DNA of 64,000 nt from Bacteroidales bacterium (GTDB lineage Bacteria; Bacteroidota; Bacteroidia; Bacteroidales; VadinHA17): positions 186,001 to 250,000 of the forward strand of contig JADJLX010000001.1 in assembly GCA_016709865.1 (NCBI GenBank), read 5' to 3'. The stretch's first letter is position 1; the number at the start of each line of letters is the position of its first letter. Of this stretch, positions 9,104-17,512 are shown one piece after another. Position numbers and translations under genes: made by a program. The notes beneath the pieces are model-generated. The model was not told the DNA's origin. It searched no databases and saw only the letters and a list, made by a program, of their open reading frames with translations.

Positions 9104-9817
9104 TTATAAATTATGTTGCTGGGTGCCGGGTGCTGGTTCATCAGTCTCTTTAATCTCCCGCTCTCCCATTCCCCCATTCTCCTCTTCATCTTCTTCTTCC
9201 TCCCATTCATACACCGGCTGCTGGGGACCTTCCTTCCGAAACCAGACAGAGAGAATGGCCCCTGAAAAGAATCCGAGCATATGCGACTCCCATGAAACAT
9301 TCTTATATATTCCGGGAAAGATTCCCCATACCATAGAGCCATAAAGAAAAACTATAAGAAGAGATAATGCTATTAGCCTGAAGTATTTTCTTATTATACC
9401 GCTAAAAAAAAGAAAAGATGCTACTCCGTATACAAGGCCGCTTGCACCGATATGCCACGAAGATCTGCCAAAGATCCAGACCAATAAACCGGTTAAAACA
9501 TAAGTCAGGATACTAATTTTTATAACAACTTCAGAATAAAAATAGAAGAGGGCCACCAGAAGAAAAAACAATGGTAATGTATTGCTGAACAGATGTTTGA
9601 AGTCGGCATGAATAAAAGGTGATAGAAGTATTCCCGGTAATCCCTCAGCCGTAAGAGGGTAAATCCCGGCAGATGAAAAATCAAGCCCGAACAAAACCTC
9701 AGTTATTTTAACAAGCCACATGAAAAAAACAATAATCCCGGGAATAATCATGCTCAGCAGAAGCTTCTTTCTGTAGAAAGCAAGGTCACTATTAATATCT
9801 GAGTTGGTTTCTGACAT
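9104..9817 (-). CDS. Rhomboid family intramembrane serine protease
   Basis: A 237-residue protein with about six membrane helices. The catalytic pair is present: Ser126 in GASG and His179 in ESHMLGFFSG. The conserved His70/His75 and Asn79 motif (SPFIHADFKHLFSN) supports the oxyanion site. Rhomboids cleave membrane-protein helices within the bilayer. The cytosolic C-terminal tail is unusually acidic and then Gly/Glu-rich (EEEEDEEENGG). Its DNA is low-complexity sequence of the CCCATTCCCCCATTCTCC type that also appears in the HerA-like gene at 49.8 kb, so the tail may be an expanded repeat rather than a conserved domain. It is followed at once by the GT2 gene. Confidence 0.9.
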   Translation of the reverse strand: MSETNSDINSDLAFYRKKLLLSMIIPGIIVFFMWLVKITEVLFGLDFSSAGIYPLTAEGLPGILLSPFIHADFKHLFSNTLPLFFLLVALFYFYSEVVIKISILTYVLTGLLVWIFGRSSWHIGASGLVYGVASFLFFSGIIRKYFRLIALSLLIVFLYGSMVWGIFPGIYKNVSWESHMLGFFSGAILSVWFRKEGPQQPVYEWEEEEDEEENGGMGEREIKETDEPAPGTQQHNL

Positions 9818-9902
9818 TATGAGCTTGGGTACTTGGTACTGTTTTGATTACAAGGTAATCGGTCATTGGGATGGTGCTCAGCTCTGAAGCAACCCTTCTC
9901 TC

Positions 9903-10895
9903 TCATCTCAAATCCCTCCCCGGAAACACAATCCCTGCTGCTTCCCTGATCCTGTCCAGAGTTTTCATAAGGTTCAGAGTAAACTCATGGGGTACTACAC
10001 TGCTTTCAAGTTTTCCCTCATCGAGACACTTCATTACCTCTGCTGCTTCATACTGATAACCCATACCATCAGGAAGAAGAGAGTAATCCCTTTTTTCTTC
10101 TCCGTTGAAAGCAATTGTGAGGCATTGCGACATATCCCTTGCACGGGAAAAGTAAAGATTTCCCTTTTCACACAGGAGATCACAGCCTATACCTGCAGCT
10201 GTCCGGAAAGAGCTGTACAGGTTTGCCATCCGACCGTCGTTATATTTGAAGATTATACTTATTGAGTCTTCAGATCCTGTTTCTGCAAATGAAGCCACTG
10301 CAGTAATTTCATCAGGAACGCCAATAAACCAGAGAGCATCAATTACGGCATAGATACCAATATCCAGTAACGACCCTCCTCCCAGATCAAGATTGAATTT
10401 GCGGTCGGTCGGATTATAAGGTGCCTGAAAACCAAACCTTGCATTTAGATGTAAAATCCTTCCGGCTATTCCGCTGTCAATTGTCTCTTTTGTTTTAATA
10501 TACATTGGCTGAAAGGGCGGCCATAGTGCCTCCATAAGAAACACCTTCTGATTTTTTGCCTCAGTCAACATTTCTCCGGCCTCCCTGCTTGTAAGAGCAA
10601 ATGCTTTTTCGCAAAGAACAGCTTTCCTGTTTTTTAGGCACAGCATAACATGCTCATGATGATGAGAATGCGGAGATGCTACATAAATAATATCTACTTC
10701 CTTGTCAGATGCAAGCTCTTCATAACTTCCATAGGATTTCTTAAATCCAAACTCTTCAGCAAAAATCTTTGCCCTCTCTTTATCGCGCGAACCTACTGCA
10801 TAAAGTTCAACATTATCAAGCAGTTTAAGTCCCCTTGTAAATTTTGCCGACATCTTCCCCGGAGCCAGAATGCCCCATTTGTATTTCTTAATCAT
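9903..10895 (-). CDS. Gfo/Idh/MocA family oxidoreductase
   Basis: An NAD(P)-dependent sugar-type dehydrogenase of about 330 residues. The N-terminal Rossmann domain begins KYKWGILAPGKMSAKF. The cofactor/catalytic motif is CEKAFAL in place of the usual EKP. EALWPPFQPMY and GGGSLLDIGIYAVIDAL match the dihydrodiol/xylose dehydrogenase subgroup. ATG 10895 is chosen over an upstream ATG at 10940, because it starts directly before the nucleotide-binding strand. It is a single gene, separated from the rhomboid gene by 85 bp. The substrate is probably a sugar or cyclitol. Confidence 0.85.
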   Translation of the reverse strand: MIKKYKWGILAPGKMSAKFTRGLKLLDNVELYAVGSRDKERAKIFAEEFGFKKSYGSYEELASDKEVDIIYVASPHSHHHEHVMLCLKNRKAVLCEKAFALTSREAGEMLTEAKNQKVFLMEALWPPFQPMYIKTKETIDSGIAGRILHLNARFGFQAPYNPTDRKFNLDLGGGSLLDIGIYAVIDALWFIGVPDEITAVASFAETGSEDSISIIFKYNDGRMANLYSSFRTAAGIGCDLLCEKGNLYFSRARDMSQCLTIAFNGEEKRDYSLLPDGMGYQYEAAEVMKCLDEGKLESSVVPHEFTLNLMKTLDRIREAAGIVFPGRDLR

Positions 10896-11034
10896 AGAAA
10901 CAATATTTGGATAAATATATGAAATTTCAGGTAGGGACATGCCATGCCATATTCCTACAACATAACAATTGATTTTTAATTAATTGTATATCTGCACATT
11001 AAAAAATAATTTAAAAATAATTTCATTTTTTCAC

Positions 11035-11075
11035 TACTATGTATTGCATAGTATTAATATTTAATTATATCTTTG
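11035..11075 (+). promoter_or_regulatory. Promoter and palindromic operator of the PspC-PadR operon
   Basis: A perfect inverted repeat, TACTATG-TATTG-CATAGTA, spans 11035-11053. The -33 element TTG (11044-11046) lies in its spacer. After 21 nt comes the -7 element TATCTTTG (11068-11075), matching the Bacteroidota TAnnTTTG consensus. A further TACTATG half-site at 11120-11126 includes the start codon of the first gene. A repressor on the palindrome would block RNA polymerase. The PadR protein encoded in the operon is the obvious candidate, which is inference. Confidence 0.6.
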
Positions 11076-11123
11076 CATTGTATAGTTATAATATTTTAAC
11101 AGTAGTAAAAACCAAACAGTACT

Positions 11124-11714
11124 ATGAAAATTACAGTTAGCATCAATCTCGGGGGCTACTCCTTCAACATAGATGAAGATGCCTATACCGAATTAAAGAG
11201 ATACCTCAAAAACCTTGAACTTCACTTTGCGGGAGAGGAGAGTTCATCAGAGATACTCTCAGATATTGAGACCCGTATGGCGGAGATTTTCCGCACGAAA
11301 CTCACAACATACAAGCAGGTAATAAATATTGAGGATGTCCGCCAGGCTATGTCAGTCATGGGAACACCCGAAGATATATCTGATAACGACGGACCATCAG
11401 CTCGTGACAAATTTGCATCACCCGGATACCACAGAATGTACCGCGATACTGATCACAGAATTATAGGTGGTGTATGTTCCGGAATGGGAGCATACTGGGA
11501 TGTGGAAGCATGGATCATCAGAATAATTTTTGTAGTGCTCGCGATGATGGGCGGACTGGGACTTCTTGTCTACCTGATACTTTATATAGTCATACCTGAG
11601 GCAAAAACAACTGCCCAGAAAATTGAGATGAAAGGAAACCCGGTAAACATCCACAACATTAAGGATTCTGTAAAAAAAGAATTTGATACCGTGAGGAAAA
11701 ACATGAATCTGTAA
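11124..11714 (+). CDS. PspC domain-containing protein (small)
   Basis: 196 residues. An N-terminal cytosolic domain of about 85 residues (GYSFNIDEDAYTELKRYLKN, then SDIETRMAEIFR) precedes a PspC domain (HRIIGGVCSGMGAYWDVEAW) with one or two membrane helices ending LYIVIPEAKT. PspC proteins relate to the envelope-stress system that senses inner-membrane damage. The same N-terminal domain opens the larger PspC protein two genes downstream. It is the first gene of a three-gene operon with a PadR regulator. Confidence 0.87.
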   Translation: MKITVSINLGGYSFNIDEDAYTELKRYLKNLELHFAGEESSSEILSDIETRMAEIFRTKLTTYKQVINIEDVRQAMSVMGTPEDISDNDGPSARDKFASPGYHRMYRDTDHRIIGGVCSGMGAYWDVEAWIIRIIFVVLAMMGGLGLLVYLILYIVIPEAKTTAQKIEMKGNPVNIHNIKDSVKKEFDTVRKNMNL

Positions 11715-11761
11715 AGACTTGAAAATACAATTTGAAGTATAAATAATTAAAACTACATATC

Positions 11762-12088
11762 ATGGATCTCGAAAATACAAAAGCACAGATGCGCAAAGGG
11801 ATACTGGAATACTGCATTCTTTCAGTCTTATCCAGGAATTCCTGTTATGCAAGCGACATAATAAAGGAACTTAAAGAGGCTGAGGTAATAGTGGTTGAAG
11901 GAACTCTTTACCCGCTTTTAACAAGACAGAAAAATGCAGGATTACTCAGCTACAGATGGGAAGAATCACAACAGGGACCTCCCCGGAAATACTACGAACT
12001 TACCGACGCTGGCCGGACTTACCTGGCCGACCTCGATAAATCATGGCAGGAACTAGTGGATTCAGTTAATCTGATAAGAACCAGGTAA
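11762..12088 (+). CDS. PadR family transcriptional regulator
   Basis: A 108-residue winged-helix protein. The PadR signature is visible: RKGILEYCILSVLSRNSCYA, then EVIVVEGTLYPLLTRQKNAG, then GPPRKYYELTDAGRTYL (the wing). This size fits the short PadR subfamily 2, which acts as dimeric repressors that often sense small hydrophobic molecules. It sits between two PspC genes, 47 and 31 bp away, so it probably controls the operon through the palindrome at 11035-11053. Confidence 0.92.
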   Translation: MDLENTKAQMRKGILEYCILSVLSRNSCYASDIIKELKEAEVIVVEGTLYPLLTRQKNAGLLSYRWEESQQGPPRKYYELTDAGRTYLADLDKSWQELVDSVNLIRTR

Positions 12089-12119
12089 CCCTATTATTAA
12101 ACATTTAAAACTGACAATA

Positions 12120-13715
12120 ATGGACAAGACAATAAATATAAACATCGCGGGCACCCTGTTCCAGATAGATGAAGATGCATTCAGGATTCTGCGCGACTAC
12201 CTCCAGTCAATTAACAGCCGCTTCAGAAATGTGCAGGGAGGACATGAGACAATAGAAGATATTGAATCACGCATTTCAGAAATTTTTCAGTCTCAAAAGG
12301 GACTAGCCGGAGTCATAAGTAAAGATAATGTTGAGGCGATGATCTCAATAATAGGTAAACCGGAAGATTTTGATGTTAATGAGGAGCAACCTGAACAGCA
12401 TACTTATACCTCTCAAAAAAGAAGAATGTACAGGAATCCCGATGACAAGATAATTGGCGGTGTTTGCAGCGGAATTGGAGCTTATGTCGATACCGATCCG
12501 GTTCTTTTCAGGATTCTCTTTGTTATAAGCTTTTTTCTGGGAATAGGATTCTTCCTTTATATAGTACTGTGGATTGCCCTTCCTGAGGCGAACACTGAAG
12601 CTAAAAGGAGAGAGATGTATGGCAGTTCCTACCATTCTGCATATTCTGTAAACAAAGAGCCGGACGGATCATATTCAAACCGATACAATGGTTCTGCAAA
12701 AGTGGGAAATGCGTTCAACGAAATATTCCGGGCTATCGGAAGTGTGTTATACATTATCTTCAGGATCTTTATGATAATGGTAGGTGTTACACTTGTGGTA
12801 ACAGGCTTCCTTACAATGGTAACTCTTCTCATGGTCTTTGTATTTAAAATGCCATGGGTATTCTCAAACGAAGCTTTTGATTCATCTGTTATCTGGTTTC
12901 CCGATTTCCTTAATTATATCGTGAATCCCGCGTTAGCTCCCTGGATAATAATACTTACCCTGGTTGCAATCTTTCTACCAATGCTCGCCCTTATTTACTG
13001 GGGTGTTAAAATGATCTTCTGGTTCAGGGCAAAGGATGGTATCATCACCCTGATATGCTTTATTCTATGGGTTATGTCGGTTACAGCACTTTCAATTATG
13101 CTCTTCAATGAAGGTGTAAGTTTTGCTGAATCTGCAAAGAGTTACACTCAGACTCCAATTCCTCAGCCACCGGATACACTTTACATAATGTCAGGACAAA
13201 AAATCGCTGATCTGAAATACAACAGCCAGTTCGCAGTACCGGATGATGACTATACTGTTTTCATGGATGATTCAACAAGAACAATATTCATCTGCCCCGA
13301 TCTGAGATTTACAATTACGGATAAAGAGAATGCCAAAGTCGAGATCCGTAAACGCTCATCAGGGCGATCCAGGGCTGAAGCTTCAAGAAAATCAGAGTCA
13401 CTGCAGTACAATTACAGAATTAGCAACGACACTCTGTATCTTGATGAGTTTTTTACAGTTCCTTCAGGAATGAAATGGACAGCCGATTTCGTTACGATAA
13501 ATCTTAATATCCCTGAAAGAACCGTATTGTACTTCGAGAACTCTACTGAAAAACTATTCAGACACAGAATAAATATAATGAAAATCGATGGTGATGATAG
13601 TAGCTATTCAAGAACAGACTATAACACTGAACCCTGGGAATTAGGTAACAAATTCTGGATTCTGACAGAAGATGGGCTTGAGGAAGCAGATAAAGTTATA
13701 ACGTTACAAAAATAA
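12120..13715 (+). CDS. PspC domain-containing membrane protein (large)
   Basis: 531 residues. The N-terminal domain (IDEDAFRILRDYLQSINSRF, then DIESRISEIFQSQ) matches that of the small PspC protein. It is followed by a PspC domain (DKIIGGVCSGIGAYVDTDPV) and several more membrane helices between about residues 200 and 350. The last 180 residues are a beta-rich extracytoplasmic region (ADLKYNSQFAVPDDDYTVFM, then MKWTADFVTINLNIPE). It probably works with the small PspC as an envelope-stress module under PadR control. The C-terminal domain is not assigned to a family here. Confidence 0.85.
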   Translation: MDKTININIAGTLFQIDEDAFRILRDYLQSINSRFRNVQGGHETIEDIESRISEIFQSQKGLAGVISKDNVEAMISIIGKPEDFDVNEEQPEQHTYTSQKRRMYRNPDDKIIGGVCSGIGAYVDTDPVLFRILFVISFFLGIGFFLYIVLWIALPEANTEAKRREMYGSSYHSAYSVNKEPDGSYSNRYNGSAKVGNAFNEIFRAIGSVLYIIFRIFMIMVGVTLVVTGFLTMVTLLMVFVFKMPWVFSNEAFDSSVIWFPDFLNYIVNPALAPWIIILTLVAIFLPMLALIYWGVKMIFWFRAKDGIITLICFILWVMSVTALSIMLFNEGVSFAESAKSYTQTPIPQPPDTLYIMSGQKIADLKYNSQFAVPDDDYTVFMDDSTRTIFICPDLRFTITDKENAKVEIRKRSSGRSRAEASRKSESLQYNYRISNDTLYLDEFFTVPSGMKWTADFVTINLNIPERTVLYFENSTEKLFRHRINIMKIDGDDSSYSRTDYNTEPWELGNKFWILTEDGLEEADKVITLQK

Positions 13716-13757
13716 AGTCTTGTTTTTCATTCCTGGGGGTTAACCTCATCCCCCTTG

Positions 13758-13783
13758 CCCCCTTCTCCCAGGAGAGAAGGGGG
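13758..13783 (+). terminator. Hairpin after the PspC operon
   Basis: CCCCCTTCTC, a 6-nt loop (CCAGGA), then GAGAAGGGGG and TTATTAC. The stem is 10 bp, GC-rich and perfect, 43 nt past the stop codon. It can end the PspC-PadR-PspC transcript, although the following T-tract is short. Its sequence also belongs to a common intergenic repeat type (CCCCTTCTCC). Confidence 0.6.
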
Positions 13784-13812
13784 TTATTACATTCTGTATC
13801 TGCTCATTAAGC

Positions 13813-13832
13813 CCCTCCCACTCGGGGGAGGG
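13813..13832. repeat. GC-rich palindromic repeat
   Basis: CCCTCCC, 6 nt, GGGAGGG. It is followed by CCCGATGGCTATCGTG, another imperfect palindrome. Together with the hairpin at 13758 this makes a block of intergenic palindromes between the PspC operon and the next gene. Confidence 0.5.
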
Positions 13833-13962
13833 TCCCGATGGCTATCGTGATGGGGAGAGGTATCCTTTTGGTTAATGATTTGTTAAACCTAATATTTTAG
13901 GTATGGGATAATAAACCATTGTTTACCTTCGTTACCGTTTTAACTTTTAACTAACTATAGCC

Positions 13963-15231
13963 ATGAAAAGATCTTTTTTACTATTATTACTCTCAATTCT
14001 CTTTATTCAGGCATTCCCACAGGATGTCGCAACCAAATCGGACACGTTGCGAAAGGATGCCCTCAATGTGTTTATGGAAGCCAACGACTACATCCGTAAA
14101 GAGATTCCTTATGTGAATTATGTAAGAGATATTAAAGATGCCGGAGTTTATATAATTTCCACTTCACAAAATACCGGATCCGGCGGCCGTGAGTTCACCT
14201 ATTTTCTCGTTGGACAGAACGAGAATGCAGGTATGCGCGATACAATCTCTTTTGTTTCTTCTCCGGATGATACACAGGATGAAAGAAGAATAAAAGAGGT
14301 TAGGACTCTTAAGATGGGACTTATGCGATATGTGGCTAAAACACCTCTTGCAGATTATATGAAAATCAGTTTCACAGAACCTCTCTCTGAAACTGTATCA
14401 TCTGATAAGTGGGACAGCTGGGTATTCAGGACTTCTCTAAATGGATGGCTTCAGGGGCAGCAGTCGTATAAAGCCACCAACCTCTATGGAAATTTTAACG
14501 CTTCCAGAGTAACGGAAAAATGGAAGATAAATCTGAGAGCAAGGTATAATTACGGAATTGACAAATTTGATATCGAAGATGAAATAATTACAAGTGAAAA
14601 CAATTCTAAATCAGTTAATGCCTTAATTGTCAAAAGCATAAATGACCATTGGTCTTATGGAGGATCTGCATACACAGGATCATCAAGTTATAACAACCAG
14701 AAGTTTTCAGCAACATTTATGCCTGGTATTGAATATGATGTTTTCCCTTACTCTGAGTCGACGAGAAGGCAACTCAGATTATTATATACCATCGGTTACG
14801 GTTATGTAAATTATATGGATACGACTATTTACAACCTGACAAAAGAGGGCCATTTTATGCATTCAGTAAGCGCCGCATATGAAGTTGTTCAGAAATGGGG
14901 ATCGATAGATTTGAGCCTGAATTACAGCAATTACCTTCATGACTGGTCAAAAAACAACCTCTCTCTCAACGGCTTCCTTGATCTGAGAATTGCTAAGGGA
15001 TTATCAGTTAACTTCGGCGGAGGCGCTTCATTAATCCACGATCAGTTAGGCCTTGTAAAAGGAGGGGCAACTGCTGAAGAGGTTCTGCTTCAGAGAAAGG
15101 AACTTGCAACCCAGTTCGAGTACTTCACAAGCTTTGGCTTCTCTTATACTTTTGGTTCAATTTACAACAATGTGGTTAATCCCCGATTCGGTAACGGTGG
15201 CGGTGGCGGTATGACTATAATGATGAATTAA
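13963..15231 (+). CDS. Predicted outer-membrane/secreted protein with Gly-rich C-terminus (paralogue B)
   Basis: 422 residues, no named family. It has a signal peptide (about 1-19, ending AFPQ). The N-terminal motif DALNVFMEANDYIRKEIPYV is shared almost word for word with the 6678-7973 protein. Other shared blocks are GLMRYVAKT, WDSWVFRTS, IEYDVFPYSEST and RIAKGLSVNFGGG. The tail is VNPRFGNGGGGG plus MTIMMN. The strand-rich C-terminal half suggests a beta-barrel. A possible promoter -7 element, TACCTTCG, lies at 13924-13931. The gene stands alone. Confidence 0.72.
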   Translation: MKRSFLLLLLSILFIQAFPQDVATKSDTLRKDALNVFMEANDYIRKEIPYVNYVRDIKDAGVYIISTSQNTGSGGREFTYFLVGQNENAGMRDTISFVSSPDDTQDERRIKEVRTLKMGLMRYVAKTPLADYMKISFTEPLSETVSSDKWDSWVFRTSLNGWLQGQQSYKATNLYGNFNASRVTEKWKINLRARYNYGIDKFDIEDEIITSENNSKSVNALIVKSINDHWSYGGSAYTGSSSYNNQKFSATFMPGIEYDVFPYSESTRRQLRLLYTIGYGYVNYMDTTIYNLTKEGHFMHSVSAAYEVVQKWGSIDLSLNYSNYLHDWSKNNLSLNGFLDLRIAKGLSVNFGGGASLIHDQLGLVKGGATAEEVLLQRKELATQFEYFTSFGFSYTFGSIYNNVVNPRFGNGGGGGMTIMMN

Positions 15232-15302
15232 TAATTTTGCTGAAGAACAGGAAGAGAATAATCGTACACCAAAGATTACATGTTGACATTCTGCATATAC
15301 CC

Positions 15303-15528
15303 GGAGATTCCTCGCCTCGCTTCGGAATGACAAGGCGAAATTAGGGTTTAAGGGGAAAGAAGTGGCGATTCGCGAAGACAAATTAGTTAAGAATTATAAA
15401 TTTCCTCGTGAATCGCCACTTCTTTCCCCCCTCATTAAATTGTAATCTGTCATTCCGAATTCATCAACTTTTAATAAAGCTCAGGATTAGGAGAGAATCT
15501 GACATGAGTTGATGAATGAGGAATCTCC
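15303..15528. repeat. Nested inverted-repeat element of about 226 bp
   Basis: Outer ends GGAGATTCCTC (15303-15313) and GAGGAATCTCC (15518-15528) are perfect inverted repeats. Inside, TTCGGAATGACA (15321-15332) pairs with TGTCATTCCGAA (15448-15459). A 24-bp arm at 15352-15375 pairs with 15406-15429 with one mismatch. A side stem pairs ATTCATCAACT (15459-15469) with AGTTGATGAAT (15507-15517). No protein is encoded. The 425-bp gap between genes is mostly this element. It looks like a non-autonomous mobile or structured repeat. Confidence 0.7.
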
Positions 15529-15592
15529 TTCAACCTAAACTTAATTTCCTAAGCACTCCGGAAAATATTTGAATAATATTTTTCTCTAAAAA

Positions 15593-15623
15593 TTGCTGTT
15601 GCTGCGATTCTATTGTACCTTTA
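15593..15623 (+). promoter_or_regulatory. Candidate Bacteroidota promoter
   Basis: TTG at 15593-15595, then 20 nt, then TACCTTTA at 15616-15623, one base from TAnnTTTG. It ends 33 nt before the start codon of the next gene and just outside the inverted-repeat element. Confidence 0.45.
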
Positions 15624-15656
15624 ATGTGAAATTCAGATTAATCAAATTACAATAGT

Positions 15657-16352
15657 ATGGCAACACAAATTGTACTTCTGTTATTAATCATTGCGCTTGT
15701 CGTATATAGTGTATATCTCCAGGTTCAGCTGACAAGAAAAAACATCTTCATCGAGGCTACAGTTAAGAGATTATCAGGAATTGAAAAAAGCCGGAGTATG
15801 GATGAGATGATGGCTTTCCTGGGTGAGATACAGAAACTAAGCCGTTACAGCTCCTATTTTTCCAGCAAAATTCTTGAGAAGGACACAACTGACTTCATTT
15901 TTGAGAATTATACCGAAATGAAGACTTATATGCATTATACCATGGAAGAGTCAGATGCCAGAAACATTCTGGCAAACGGGTTCCGTTTTGTTGATTCATT
16001 TTATAAAACAGCGTTGCCTGTTACAAAAGACAATCTTGATCTGAAGATTAAACATGATAGCAGAAAGTTTTTTGGTGATTATCTGATAATTATATGCATA
16101 TCAAATGATATCGTTAATTACTACTCGCTGGAGATGGAAAAAGCCGGTATAAAAAATCACTCTTTTGAGAATATTCTGACTGAACTCTCTCCTTCGAAAA
16201 ATGAGAATTCTGACCTTACCTATCAGTTATCGAATAAGTTTATTAAAGGATATATCAATCATAAAACCGGCGAAATTATTAAGAATCCCGAATTTGATCC
16301 CTGGTATAATTCCCCCGCTTTTAAGAAAAATTTAGAGACACTCCGGAGTTAA
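15657..16352 (+). CDS. Membrane-anchored protein of unknown function
   Basis: 231 residues. An N-terminal membrane helix (about residues 4-24, IVLLLLIIALVVYSVYLQVQ) anchors a cytosolic or periplasmic domain. No family is recognised with confidence. The pattern MHYTMEESDARNILANGF, then FGDYLIIICIS, then GYINHKTGEIIKNPEFDPWY vaguely resembles ADP-ribosyltransferase folds, which often show an H-x-T segment followed by A-x-x-I-L-x-x-G-F. This is only a pattern-level suggestion. It is followed by unknown secreted genes. Confidence 0.6.
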   Translation: MATQIVLLLLIIALVVYSVYLQVQLTRKNIFIEATVKRLSGIEKSRSMDEMMAFLGEIQKLSRYSSYFSSKILEKDTTDFIFENYTEMKTYMHYTMEESDARNILANGFRFVDSFYKTALPVTKDNLDLKIKHDSRKFFGDYLIIICISNDIVNYYSLEMEKAGIKNHSFENILTELSPSKNENSDLTYQLSNKFIKGYINHKTGEIIKNPEFDPWYNSPAFKKNLETLRS

Positions 16353-16403
16353 ATAATATTAATTTCTTATAATTATATTTGATAAATATTTAAATCTGTT
16401 TAT

Positions 16404-17450
16404 ATGAAAAGGTCCATTCTGTTTATTGTAGCTATATGTATATTAATTACAAATCCTGTTAACGGGCAGGGATTATTAAAGAAAGTCACCAAATCTATGA
16501 CTGACGAGCTGCTTGGAAGGCCACAAAATAAAAACGCCAGCCAACCTGAGCCTGAATGTGCCTGTTCCGATGCTGTGCTTATTGCCGATATGGGAGGAAA
16601 GATACAGCTTGATTATTCCGAACTTGATATTAATGTCCGTGAAGATGGTGCTATACTCTTGAAAGATAAAATATCAGGCAATTTCTATATTGCCAAAGAA
16701 GGGGTTACACAGGGTCCGATACCTGCAGGCGACAAAAGACTTACCGGCTTTGGCGTATCCCGAGAAACAGAAGGAAGTGATATTGACTGGACAAATCTGT
16801 ATGGTCAGTATATAACCAGATCGGGAGAAAAATATTTAATCTCTTTTGCCGGAAAAACCTACGGCCCTTATGCCATGATAAATAGTTTTGTTGTAACCAG
16901 ATCCAAAGATAAATTTGCTGCAACAGTAACAGAAAATCTTGCTGCAACAAAGAGCGATGGCGAAAAAATGGAGGAAGCAATCAATAATGCTAAAACAGAA
17001 CAGGAAAAGATAGACCTTGCAATGAAATTCAGTCAGCAGATGAGCCAGAAAATGATGCAGGGCGGGGGTCCCACCTCCATTCTTCCCAAATTTATTACAA
17101 ACGTGGAAGGGTCAACATATGATCCTATGATGGGACAAAGAGTCCTGAACACCGAAATGAAATACGATGAAATACTCCTGTTAACTTATCCTGATGTTTT
17201 CGATCTGAAAGGGAATAAGATAATTTCACTTAAAACTGAACATCTTGGCTCCAACGGGATTTTTATTAATTCTGCAAACACTAAATATGCTTATGTCAGT
17301 TATGGTGAATTGATGTTTAGTGATAACTCGAAAAAACTTAATGGGTTGTTTAATCCGTATCTCATGAAGAGTGACGGTAAAGTTCATCTCGCATATATGT
17401 ACTATTCTCCCAAGAAGAATGCCATAATGCAGTGTAAGATCCCGTTTTGA
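16404..17450 (+). CDS. Secreted protein of unknown function
   Basis: 348 residues with a signal peptide (about 1-21, ending VNGQ). The sequence repeats a beta-type motif with GxxY/F and K/D turns, for example GNFYIAKEGVTQGPIPAGDK and LISFAGKTYGPYAMINSFVV. This suggests a propeller-like or repeated-strand periplasmic protein that reads out state strings. Around residues 185-220 is a charged helical insert with EKMEEAINNAKTEQEK and several Met residues. No catalytic motif is seen. A TATATTTG box 23 nt before the start (16374-16381) may be a -7 promoter element. Confidence 0.65.
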   Translation: MKRSILFIVAICILITNPVNGQGLLKKVTKSMTDELLGRPQNKNASQPEPECACSDAVLIADMGGKIQLDYSELDINVREDGAILLKDKISGNFYIAKEGVTQGPIPAGDKRLTGFGVSRETEGSDIDWTNLYGQYITRSGEKYLISFAGKTYGPYAMINSFVVTRSKDKFAATVTENLAATKSDGEKMEEAINNAKTEQEKIDLAMKFSQQMSQKMMQGGGPTSILPKFITNVEGSTYDPMMGQRVLNTEMKYDEILLLTYPDVFDLKGNKIISLKTEHLGSNGIFINSANTKYAYVSYGELMFSDNSKKLNGLFNPYLMKSDGKVHLAYMYYSPKKNAIMQCKIPF

Positions 17451-17468
17451 TTTTTTGTCCCTTTTTCT

Positions 17469-17505
17469 CCCCTCACAGGGGAGATGCCGCTCAGCGGCAG
17501 AGGGG
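17469..17505. repeat. Short GC-rich palindromic repeat
   Basis: CCCCTC (17469-17474) pairs with GAGGGG (17500-17505). Inside, TGCCGC-TCA-GCGGCA (17485-17499) forms a second perfect stem. It lies between two genes and overlaps the upstream extension of the next ORF, which argues that the ORF starts after it. It may also terminate the gene before. Confidence 0.65.
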
Positions 17506-17512
17506 ATTAAAT

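Noticed and set aside
17447..17512. Upstream start (MIFCPFF...) for the lysozyme-like gene
   Set aside because: This extension is encoded by a GC-rich palindromic repeat and would bury the signal peptide.
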